Positions 35,799 to 45,737 of a stretch of DNA of 64,000 bases are shown one piece after another (positions within the stretch are counted from its first letter, which is position 1; each line of letters opens with the position of its first letter). The position numbers and the translations under genes are program-made. The notes below the pieces were generated by a model. That model was not told the origin of the DNA. It worked only from the letters and a program-made list of their open reading frames with translations, and ran no database searches. This DNA comes from Lolium rigidum. Its lineage: Eukaryota > Streptophyta > Magnoliopsida > Poales > Poaceae. The stretch is taken from the NCBI RefSeq assembly GCF_022539505.1, contig NC_061512.1, positions 247,830,510 through 247,894,509 on the forward strand. Reading direction: 5' to 3'.

Positions 35799-38383
35799 GT
35801 TACACTTTCTGCGCCTAGCTGAAAGGCGTTAAAGAAAAGCGCTTATGGGAGACAACCCATGTTTTTACTCCAGTATTTCTATTTTATATTTGTGTCTTGG
35901 AAGTTGTTTACTACTGTAGCAACCTCTCCTTATCTTAGTTTTGAGTTTTGTTGTGCCAAGTAAAGTCTTTGATAGAAAAGTAAGTACTAGATTTGGATTA
36001 CTCGCGAGTTCCAGATTTCTTTGCTGTCACGAATCTGGGTCTATCTCTCTGTAGGTAGCTCAGAAAATTACGCCAATTTACGAGCATGATCCTCAGATAT
36101 GTACGCAACTTTCATTCAATTTGAGCATTTTCGTTTGAGCAAGTCTGGTGGCCTAATAAAATCCATCTTTACGGATCGTTCGTTTTGACAGATTCTGTCT
36201 TTTATTTCGCATTGCCTCTTTTGCTATGTTGGATGAATTTCTTTGATCCACTAATGTCCAGTAGCTTTATGCAATGTCCAGAAGTGTTAAGAATGATTGT
36301 GTCATCTCTGAACATGTGAATTTTTATTATGCACTAACCCTCTAATGAGTTGTTTCGAGTTTGGTGTGGAGGAAGTTTTCAAGGGTCAAGAGAGGAGTAT
36401 GATGCAATATGATCAAGGAGAGTGAAAGCTCTAAGCTTGGGGATGCCCCGGTGGTTCACCCCTGCATATATTAAGAATACTCAAGCGTCTAAGCTTGGGG
36501 ATGCCCAAGGCATCCCCTTCTTCATCGACAACATTATCAAGTTCCTCCCCGAAACTATATTTTTATTCGGCCACATCTTATGTACTTTGCTTGGAGCGTC
36601 GGTTTGTTTTTGTTTTTTTGTTTTGTTTGAATAAAATGGATCCTAGCATTCACTTTATGGGAGAGAGACACGCTCCGCTGTTGCATATGGACAAATATAT
36701 CCTTAGGCTCTACTCATAGTATTCATGGCGAAGTTCTTCTTCGTTAAATTGTTATATGGTTGGAATTGGAAAATGATACATGTAGTAATTCTAAAATGTC
36801 TTGGATAATTTGATACTTGGCAATTGTTGTGCTCATGTTTAAGCTCTTGCATCATATACTTTGCACCCATTAATGAAGAAATACTTAGAGCTTGCTAATT
36901 TGGTTTGCATATTTGGTTTCTCTAGAGTCTAGATAACATCTAGTATTGAGTTTTGAACAACAAGGAAGACGGTATGGAGTCTTATAATGTTTACCATATG
37001 TCTTTTATGTGAGTTTTGCTGTACCGTTCATCCTTGTGTTTGTTTCAAATAACCTTGCTAGCCTAAACCTTGTATCGAGAGGGAATACTTCTCATGCATC
37101 CAAAATCCTTGAGCCAACCACTATGCCATTTGTGTCCACCATACCTACCTACTACATGGTATTTATCCGCCATTCCAAAGTAAATTGCTTGAGTGCTACC
37201 TTTAAAATTCCATCATTCACCTTTGCAATATATAGCTCATGGGACAAATAGCTTAAAAACTATTGTAGTATTGAATATGTACTTATGCACTTTATCTCTT
37301 ATTAAGTTGCTTGTTGAGCGATAACCATGTTTCAGGGGACGCCATCAACTATTCTTTGTTGGATATCATGTGAGTTGCTATGCATGTCCGTCTTGTCCGA
37401 AGCAAGAGAGATCTACCACCTTCATGGTTGGAGCATGCATGTTGTTAGAGAAGAACTTTGGGCCGCTAACTAAAGCCATGATTCATGGTGGAAGTTTCAG
37501 TTTGGACACATATCCTCAATCTCATATGAGAATAATAATTGTTGCCACATGCTTATGCATTAAAGAGGAGTCCATTATCTGTTTTCCATGTTGTCCCGGT
37601 ATGGATGTCTAAGTTGAGAATAATCAAAAGCGAGAAATCCAAAGTGCGAGCTTTCTCCTTAGACCTTTGTACGAGCGACATGGAGGTACCCCATTGTGAC
37701 ACTTGGTCAAAACATGTGCATTGCAAAGATCCGGTAGTCCAAGTTAATTAGGACAAGGTGCGGGCACTATTAGTATACTATGCATGAGACTTGCAACTTG
37801 TAAGATTTAACTTTCATAACTCATATGCTTTATTACTACCGTTGACAAAATTGTTTCATATTTTCAAAATAAAAGCTCTAGCACAAATATAGCAATCGAT
37901 GCTTTCCTCTTTGAAGGACCATTCTCTTTACTTTTATGTTGAGTCGGTTCACCTATCTCTCTCCACCTCAAGAAGCAAACACTTGTGTGAACTGTGCATT
38001 GATTCCTACATATTTGCATATTGTACTTGTTATATTACTCTATGTTGACAATTATCCATGAGATATACATGTTACAAGTTGAAAGCAACCGCTGAAACTT
38101 AATCTTCCTTTGTGTTGCTTCAATACCTTTACTTTGATTTATTGCTTTATGAGTTAACTCTTATGCAAGACTTATTAATACTTGTCTTGAAGTACTATTC
38201 ATGAAAAGTCTTTGCTATATGATTCACCTGTTTACTCATGTCATCACCATTGTTATGATCGCTGCATCCACTACATATGTTTACAAATAGTATGATCAAG
38301 GTTATGATGGCATATCACTTCAGAAATTATCTTTGTTATCGTTTTACCTGCTCGGGACGAGCAGAACTATGCTTGGGGATGCT
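35799..38383 (+). other. non-coding 3' internal region of the gypsy element
   Basis: About 2.6 kb where pol would be expected, without RT, RNase H or integrase motifs. It contains GGGAGACAACCCATGTTTTTAC after gag and repeated AGCTTGGGGATGCCC words (about 36437 and 36490), common in Triticeae Athila-like elements. A last GCTTGGGGATGC at 38371-38382 serves as the polypurine tract at the 3' LTR. Confidence 0.7.
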
Positions 38384-39977
38384 TGATACGTCTCCGACGT
38401 ATCGATAATTTCTTATGTTCTATGCCATATTATTGATGATACCTACATGTTTTATGCACACTTTATGTCATATTCGTGCATTTTACGGAACTAACCTATT
38501 AACAAGATGCCGAAGTGCCGGTTCTCGTTTTCTGCTGTTTTTGGTTTCGAAATCCTAGTAACGAAATATTCTCGGAATTGGACGAAACGAAGACCCGGGG
38601 CCCTATTTTTCCACGGAGCTTCCGGAAGACCGAAGAACACACGAAGTGGGGCCACGAGGTGGCCAAGCTATAGGGCGGCGCGGCCCAAGCCCCGGCCGCG
38701 CCGACCTATAGCGTGGGCCCCTCGTCCGGCCCCGACTCGCCCTTCCGCCTACTTAAAGCCTCCGTCGCGAAACCCCCGAGGCGAAAAACCACGATACGGA
38801 AAACCTTACCGAGACGCCGTCGCCGCCGATCCCATCTCGGGGGATTCCGGAGATCTCCTCCGGCGCCCGCTCGGAGAGGGGATTCATCTCTCGGAGGACT
38901 CCACACCGCCATGGTCGCCTCCGGAGTGATGAGTGAGTAGTTCACCCCGGGACTATGGGTCCATAGCAGTAGCTAGATGGTTGTCTTCTCCTCATTGTGC
39001 TTCATTGTTGGATCTTGTGAGCTGCCTAACATGATCAAGATCATCTATCTGTAATTCTATATGTTGTGTTTGTCGGGATCCGATGGATAGAGAATACCAT
39101 GTCATGTTAATTATCAAGTTATTATACATGTGTTGTTTATGATCTTGCATGCTCTCCATTTCTAGTAGAGGCTCTGGCCAAGTTTTTACTTTTAACTCCA
39201 AGAGGGAGTACTTATGCTCGATAGTGGGTTCATGCCTGCATTGACACTCGGGGAGTGACGAAACCCCTAAGGTTGTGTTGTGCTCGTTGCCACTAGGGAT
39301 AAAACATTGGTGCTATGTCCGAGGATGTAGTTGTTGATTACATTACGCACCATACTTAATGCAATTGTCTGTTGTTTAGCAACTTAATACCGGAGGGGTT
39401 CGGATGATAACCTGAAGGTGGACTTTTTAGGCATAGATGCAGTTGGATGGCGGTCTATGTACTTTGTCGTAATGCCCAATTAAATCTCACTATACTTATC
39501 ATGTCATGTATGTGCATTGTTATGCCCTCTCTATTTGTCAATTGCCCGACTGTAATTTGTTCACCCAACATGCTTTTATCTTATGGGAGAGACACCTCTA
39601 GTGAACTGTGGACCCCGGTCCATTCTTTAATACTGAAATACAAATCTGTCGCAATACTTGTTTTACTCGTTTTCTCTGCAAACAATCATCTTCCACACAA
39701 TACGGTTAATCCTTTGTTACAGACAAGCCGGTGAAATTGACAACCTCACTATTTCGTTGGGGCAAAGTACTTTGGTTGTGTTGTGCAGGTTCCACGTTGG
39801 CGCCGGAATCTCCGGTGTTGCGCCGCACTACATCCCGCCGCCATCAACCTTCAACGTGCTTCTTGGCTCCTCCTGGTTCGATAAACCTTGGTTTCTTTCT
39901 GAGGGAAAACTTGCTGCTGTGCGCATCATACCTTCCTCTTGGGGTTGCCCAACGAACGTGTGAAATACACGCCATCA
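38384..39977 (+). repeat. 3' LTR of the gag-protease gypsy element
   Basis: 1594 bp, collinear with 31833-33423. It ends CACGCCATCA, followed directly by the second GTGCC. Confidence 0.93.
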
Positions 39978-39982
39978 GTGCC

Positions 39983-40592
39983 CAGTTACTGCAGTCTGGC
40001 ACGTACGCGCACGTGTATCCGTGCGGGATCTCCTTAGGCGCCTCATGCAAGAATTGGTAGTCACTAGGGTCACCATCGATCTTGTAGACGACGTATGCCG
40101 ATGAATTCGGCACTTCTGGTGCTACCAACGCAAACGGCAGTGGTGGACGGGACTGGAGTGGCATCTCTCCTCGGTGAGTCCCCAGAGCTGGTCCTGACGG
40201 AGAATATTGGTGGCTCATGATTTCCTGGATCACGCGCAGAGCCACACGCTCCAAAGTGTTCACCAGGCTCTTAGAATGGCGGTGCAGCGAATGAGCCACC
40301 ATGAAGTTAATCTCCTGCCGCAGCGACTCCGGTGCGTTCTTCGACGGGGTGGACGAGGTCCACTCCATCGAGTGCGCCTTCAGGTGAGAACCCCTTCCAC
40401 CCGATGCCATGTGAGCGGGTTCTGTGAAAAGAGCCGATGAGGTCGGCTTCGAGGACTGCTTTGATCTCGTCATGCTTCTTCTTGAGCTCCTCAGTCAGAT
40501 CCTCGTACTTGACCGGAGTGCCTTCCGCCATCTCAGATGTAGATAGCGATGCGGTTGATGTCGAAGATTGTCCCACCGGGCGTGCCAGAATG
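39983..40592 (-). pseudogene. 5' part of gypsy gag next to its LTR (unit X)
   Basis: Minus strand; gag starts at 40530-40532 with MAEGTPVKYEDLTEELKKKHD, then EIKAVLEADLIGSF and HGIGWKGFSPEGALDGVDLV. It shifts frame into a block ending ...EIMSHQYSPSGPALGTHRGE and DGDPSDYQFLHEAPKEIPHG. It continues beyond the insertion at 30172-31832. Between gag and LTR lies the primer-site-like TTCTGGCACGCCCGGTGGGA. Confidence 0.82.
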
Positions 40593-40854
40593 TGTTGCGG
40601 TCAGAAACCCACCGGCGGGCAGCGACGGGCAAAACCGTAGAGCCGGGAATCTCCCAAGACCGCGGCTGGCCCTGGTCCCTCCGAGCGACGGCCCGCAAAG
40701 CCTTCGGCACGCACGTCCGATGCTGATGCAAGGGCGTGCCACCCGACCTATACCTGGTCAGGAAGGTGTTGGATGATGCCTCGCTTAGTTTCCTGCATGG
40801 CATACACGTAAACATTAAATACGAGCCTCGATCGGCTCTCAGGTTGTCCTGTGA

Positions 40855-40873
40855 ATCGGCTCAAAGAGCCGAT
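40855..40873 (-). promoter_or_regulatory. LTR hairpin with ATCGGCTC arms
   Basis: ATCGGCTC, a 3-base loop AAA, then GAGCCGAT: a perfect 8-bp stem built from the AGCCGAT word that recurs through this family. Related copies lie in the other LTRs with one or two changes. Confidence 0.55.
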
Positions 40874-41227
40874 CCACCCATGATGCGTACGAGGTGTACG
40901 ATCAGATGGTGGTCCTGCTTGATCAAAACAAAGCTAAAACGACCTACGACGATCTGGGGTTTTCACCGCATAATCGGAACATCCTACTCGTGATTGAGCC
41001 TGGCGGCCACGCACGGTGTTCGTAAACCGACCCTAGACAAGGCCTAAAAACCAACACGAAGTTGATCCTCGGAACATCCTGTCTGGGGCTAGCAAACTAC
41101 ACCCTACGCGCCACTCGGATCCTTCAACCCGTTTGTAAGGCCTAACGATGCAGATATTAAACTAATCCTTGAAGAACAAGGAGCAATCATAACGGATCGG
41201 ATCTACTAAATTATGATCAAGCGGGGT

Positions 41228-41262
41228 GCCGCCCTTACACCCAAGATAGGTGTAAGGGCGGC
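41228..41262 (-). promoter_or_regulatory. LTR hairpin 1, 14-bp perfect stem
   Basis: GCCGCCCTTACACC pairs with GGTGTAAGGGCGGC across a 7-base loop. The same structure is at 42894-42928 (15 bp), 56670-56703 and 62764-62798. In the last copy the two non-Watson-Crick positions are G-U pairs in the minus-strand RNA, which is the element's sense strand. Confidence 0.65.
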
Positions 41263-41397
41263 TAGATGCCTAAGGGTTGCACGACGATAGCACATGATAT
41301 GAAGAACAATGCTAACCCTAAAAACATCTATGATAACTACGTTGCTCGCCATAAAAAAGGCTTCAGCACGTGCAACGCATGGAGACGAATAAACGTG

Positions 41398-41432
41398 TGC
41401 TGCCTAGATCGCAAGATGCGATCTAGGCAGCA
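41398..41432 (-). promoter_or_regulatory. LTR hairpin 2, 16-bp perfect stem
   Basis: TGCTGCCTAGATCGCA pairs perfectly with TGCGATCTAGGCAGCA across a 3-base loop. Perfect copies are at 56841-56875 and 62935-62969; a 12-bp version is at 43070-43096. Confidence 0.7.
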
Positions 41433-41759
41433 TGGTGCTTACCCGGAAGAAACCCTCGAGACGGGGGAGTTGGCGATGCGCCGAGATTGGTTTGTGGTGA
41501 ACGTGATTGTTGTTTATTTCATAAACCCTAGATACATATTTATAGTCCAAGGGACTTTCTAATTCGAGCATGCACCTAACCGTGCACGGGTTAAACTCTA
41601 ACTTCTAAACTCAGATGCGATCTACTATAATACAAATACACGGGCAATCTAGCCCAAACTCTTCGCGTAAGGCCGCTTCAAAGATGCTTCACGTGTAATC
41701 CTCTAAGCCCATCTCACTTACGGCCTACCTCCTGATTTGGCCAAAATCTGGTGATAACA

Positions 41760-42260
41760 GACGTATGCCGGTGAACTCGGCACCTATGGTGCTGCCAACG
41801 CGAATGGCAGTGGTGGACGGGACTGGAGTGGCATCTCTCCTTGGTGAGTCCCTGGAGCTGGTCCTGACGGAGAGTACTGATGCCTCATGATTTCCTGGAT
41901 CACCCGAAGAGCGACACGCTCCAAAGTGTTCACCAGGCTCTCAGAATGGCGGTGCAGCGAATGAGCTACCATGAAATTAATCTCCCGACGCGGGGACCTG
42001 GTGCGTTCTTCGACGGGGCGGACAGGTCCACTCCATCGAGCGCGCCTTCGGGTGAGATCCCTTTCCACCCGATGCCGTGTGAGCGGGTTCTCCGGAAAGA
42101 GCCGATGAGGTCGGCTTCGAGGATCGCTTTGACCTCGTCATACTTCTTCTTGAGCTCCTCGGTCGGATCCTCGTACGTGGATCGGAGTGCCTTCCGCCAT
42201 CTCGGATGTAGATGGCGATGCGGTTGATGTCGAAGACTGTCCCACCGGGCGTGCCGAATG
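41760..42260 (-). pseudogene. 5' part of gypsy gag next to its LTR (unit Y)
   Basis: A second copy of the gag start (ATG at 42198-42200) with the same blocks as unit X, including the frame break before EIMRHQYSPSGPAPGTHQGE. It ends abruptly at 41760 against the LTR of unit X, consistent with unit X having inserted here at GACGT. It differs from unit X at roughly a tenth of positions by eye. Confidence 0.8.
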
Positions 42261-43424
42261 TGTTTCGGTCGAAACCCACCGGCGAGCAGGCGACGGGCAA
42301 CACGAGTGGAGCCGGGAGGCTCCCGGGACCGCGGCTGGCCCTGGTCCCTCGAGCGACGGCCCGCAAAGACTCGGCACGCACGTCCGATGCTGGTGCAAGG
42401 GCGTGCCACCCGACCTATACCTGGTCGGGAAGGTGTTGGATTTGCCTCGCTTAGTTTCCTGCATGGCATACACGTAAACATTAAATACGAGCCTCGATCG
42501 GCTCTCGAGGTTGTCTCGTGAATCGGCTCAAGGAGCCGATCCACCCATGATTCGTACGAGGTGTACGATCACATGGTGGTCCTGCTTGATCAATATAAAG
42601 CTAAAACAACCTACTACGATTTAGGGTTTTCACCACATAATCGGAACATCCTACGCGTGATTGAGCCTGGCGGCCACGTACGGTGATCATAAACCGACCC
42701 TAGACAAGGCCTAAAAACCAACATGAAGTTGATCCCCGGAACATCCTGTCTAGGGCTAGCAAACTACACCCTACGTGCCATCGGATCCTTCAATCCGTTT
42801 GTAAGGCCTAACTATGCAGATATTAAACTAATCCTTGAAGAACAAGGAGCAATCATAACGGATCGGATCTACTAAATAATGATCAAGCGGGGTGCCGCCC
42901 TTACACCTAAGATAGGTGTAAGGGCGGCTAGACGTCTAAGGGTTGCACGGACGAAAGCATATGATACGATAAAACAATGCTAACCCTAGCACATCTATGA
43001 TAACTACGTTGCTCGCCATCAACAAGGCTTCAGCACGAGCAACGCATGGACAGCGAATAAACGTGTATCGCCTAGATCGCAAGATGCGATCTAGGCAGCA
43101 TGATGCTTACCCGGAAGAAACCCTCGAGACAAGGGAGTTGGCGATGCGCCTAGATTGGTTTGTGGTGAACGTGATTGTTGTTTATTTCAGAAACCCTAGA
43201 TACATATTTATAGTCCGTAGACTTTCTAACGTGGGAATAATCCCAACCGTGCACGAGCCAAACTCTATCTAACCGACACGTATCCTACTATATTTACAGA
43301 TACACGGGCAAACTAGCCCAAACTTTGCATATAAGGCCGATTCATGTATTTCTTCTACGTATATTCTTCAAGCCCATCTTTAATCGCGGCCCACCTCTGA
43401 TCCGGTCAAATTCTGGTGATAACA
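42261..43424 (-). repeat. LTR of the pol-less gypsy family (unit Y, 5' LTR)
   Basis: 1164 bp, TGTTTCGG to GATAACA, collinear with 40593-41759 including the hairpins. The flank beyond 43424 is not gypsy sequence that I recognise. Confidence 0.88.
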
Positions 43425-45038
43425 GTCATTAGTAGCATATTGAGAGAGAGACTTAGTAAATTTTTGACATAGCTAAAGGTTTAAAAGTGAGAAAAAAAGT
43501 GGCTTATTTCACAGCCATCAGCTCCTCAACAGACCCATAGAGAACTATGCTCAGATGAAGAGGATCTACACCGGCAGTGTTCCAGCCGCTCCACTCATTC
43601 CTGATGCGGTCCACCGTGCTCTGAGACACCTCTTGGATCACAATGCGCAGGTGAGCAAGTATCTGGCGATGACCCCTGATGCCAGGATGTACGGGTTCAA
43701 CGCCGTCCTGACCAAGTATTACCTATGAGGAGCCGAGGCATTGGATGCGTGTTGTCTTGGTGTTCTGCTGCTAATGATGAACGCCGCATCTATGATGTAT
43801 ATTTTAGGAGTAGCTAGAGTTGATCTGCACTGATGACACGTCTGTATATTTTGCGAGGTGGTATTTATTTTACCCCTCGGTTGATGAACTTATGTTGCAT
43901 CACAAGCTGACGCTCGTGCCCTCGTGGTGCAACTCCACTGCTAGAACTAATATACATATTCTAGCCATGATGATTATGTGATCTATGGTTGTTGTCCTGT
44001 TGTTCCATATATAGTCAAACACCTTGTGGGCATCTTCGATGAACTGGGTAAGCTCACCAAGAAGTCTAGGAGGTGATCGTATTCCGCATGTTGGACGTAA
44101 CCAAACAGTCTTGCTTTTGCTCAAACGCGATTTGTGGGCAACCAATCACCCGGGACTTTGCTTCCCAACTGATGCGAAGTAAGAATTGTTGGCAATCAAA
44201 CAACTTGCACAACATGGATTAGAGGTTGCATTAACCCGTACAACATCCACGGAGCCATGTTCCATATATGCGATCAAAAGTTGTGAGCAACCAATCACGC
44301 CCTAGACGAATGCGAGAACAACGCCATGGCAATCTCAAGCTTGTGATGACCAGTTCATTCACTTGTTTCAGCCCCAAAAGAGCATGATTGAGCTGATATG
44401 TCATATTCTTGAGAGTGCAACGTCATTTAAGTGCCTCACACCGGATGCTAGTCTTGATAATTATCAGTGTTCTTGCAATACATCGAACATGAAATGCCCT
44501 CCTATCGAAACTTCATATATAAGGCATGCGTATAAAGCAATCTTTGCGGTGAAAACATACTTTGAGAGTAAAGTTCCCTCAACAGTTAAGGGCAACCGAT
44601 GTCATGCACTATGGAATTCAGATGGAAAATTATGTTAAAGCAGCTTATTATAAACCTAGAATTACAGAATAAGGTGTTACTGTTCAACCAGCTCAATAAA
44701 TTAAATAACCGTGAGAATATACCCTGGTTTCATTTTATGTTTATGTTGATGGGTTGCTTAATGCAAACAATCCCTGGGAAGGATCGTTTTGGTGGAGGGG
44801 ACGTAATGAGTTTTGCTGATTATTTTAGAAGCATTACAAAACTGTTTCCAGCTGCTGAGGTTTTGTATAAACTGTTTATACAACCCCTCTTCACCGAGGC
44901 CTTCCTCGAGTTGTAGGCTACTCAACCAGCACTTACTCAGCGGTTTCCCATCTCCACCGCGCCTTCGCCTCTAGCTACCTTTTCCTTGGATGTGAATCTC
45001 GACCAAGGTTCCAGCCAACCTTAGAGGGCAAAGAACAT
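43425..45038. other. remnant DNA without a recognised gene
   Basis: AT-rich, with loosely repeated words such as GCAACCAATCAC (about 44134 and 44288). Open stretches at 44363-44638 and 44599-44916 overlap in two frames and match nothing I know. This may be the decayed upstream part of the transposon at 45039. Confidence 0.4.
43555..43728 (+). CDS. 57-codon open frame, unidentified
   Basis: Starts MKRIYTGSVPAAPLIPDAVH and ends MYGFNAVLTKYYL. The frame stays open upstream for at least 17 codons, the composition looks protein-like, and GC is higher than in its surroundings. I do not recognise it. It may be the last exon or a captured tail of a longer gene. Confidence 0.2.
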   Translation: MKRIYTGSVPAAPLIPDAVHRALRHLLDHNAQVSKYLAMTPDARMYGFNAVLTKYYL

Positions 45039-45692
45039 ATGTCGGATCCAGCAGAACAAGCTGATTCCGAGAAGATGAAACAAAAGGTGGAGGAGGTCAC
45101 GAAGAAATCTAAAGCCCGAAACCGCGAGGGGGAGGTCGAAGGGCAATGGTAGCCCTACAATGTTACTGAGAACGAGCTGCAAAACTTAGAAGTGGAGGGT
45201 TTTTAATTTGAAACCTAGCACCTGGCAGGTAGTTCCGAATGCCCTGTTACCCGCTCTAGGTGAAGGGGAGCTAGTTCTGACTAAGGTGTTGCTAGAGCAA
45301 GTCTTTTCGCTTCTGTCAAGCAACTCTTTTGTCGAACTCTTGATAAAGTATGGCCTCTAGCCTCAAAACATTCCGCCTAACAACATCCTTGCCATCTCCA
45401 ACTACGTGGTTCTCTATGAAGGTCATCTCCAGCTGGAGTCGGATCTCACTCTCTCCCAATACTATTACTCCGTCAAGAAGGTTTCAGTTGCCAAGACCAA
45501 CGCACTTGCCAACTATGCCAGTGTGACTTTCAAGATCCGTCCTAACCTGATATACCCTCTGTTGGATCGTCATGAGTATGCGAGATACTAGTCAGGTGGA
45601 TTCTTCTATGTGAAGGAAACAAAGGCTCTGGGTTAGGACCACGGACTTCCACCTTTCAAGGACATGGAACTAGAGGAAACCACCTTCTAGAA
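45039..45692 (+). pseudogene. plant 'gypsy-type transposon domain' (Transposase_28-like) pseudogene
   Basis: Translation with stops gives MSDPAEQADSEKMKQKVEE, then NVTENELQNLEVEGF. After a frame change it gives STWQVVPNALLPALGEGELV, YGL-PQNIPPNNILAISNYV, SQYYYSVKKVSVAKTN, VTFKIRPNLIYP and RYxSGGFFYVKETKAL. This layout is that of the Transposase_28/PF04195-like proteins that are abundant in grass genomes and annotated as putative gypsy-type transposon proteins. Four or more in-frame stops make it non-functional. Confidence 0.72.
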
Positions 45693-45737
45693 CATCCAAC
45701 CCACTATAACAGATCATCCAATTTTTTAGCGGATGGC

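Larger units (their letters stand above)
31833..39977 (+). mobile_element. complete non-autonomous Athila-like gypsy element (gag and protease only)
   Basis: An 8145-bp element with a perfect 5-bp target duplication GTGCC, two LTRs of 1591 and 1594 bp that are about 97% alike by eye, a primer binding site of the GGCGCCGTTGCC type, one frameshifted gag-protease region and a purine-rich tract before the 3' LTR. No reverse transcriptase, RNase H or integrase is found in its roughly 2.6 kb of 3' internal sequence. It would depend on a partner element for replication. It lies inside a minus-strand gypsy gag. Confidence 0.92.
40593..41759 (-). repeat. LTR of the pol-less gypsy family (unit X, 5' LTR)
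   Basis: 1167 bp; plus-strand ends TGTTGCGG and GATAACA. On the minus strand a TATA box (CTATAAATA, complement of 41537-41545) precedes the likely transcription start. It contains three perfect hairpins, listed separately. Confidence 0.9.
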
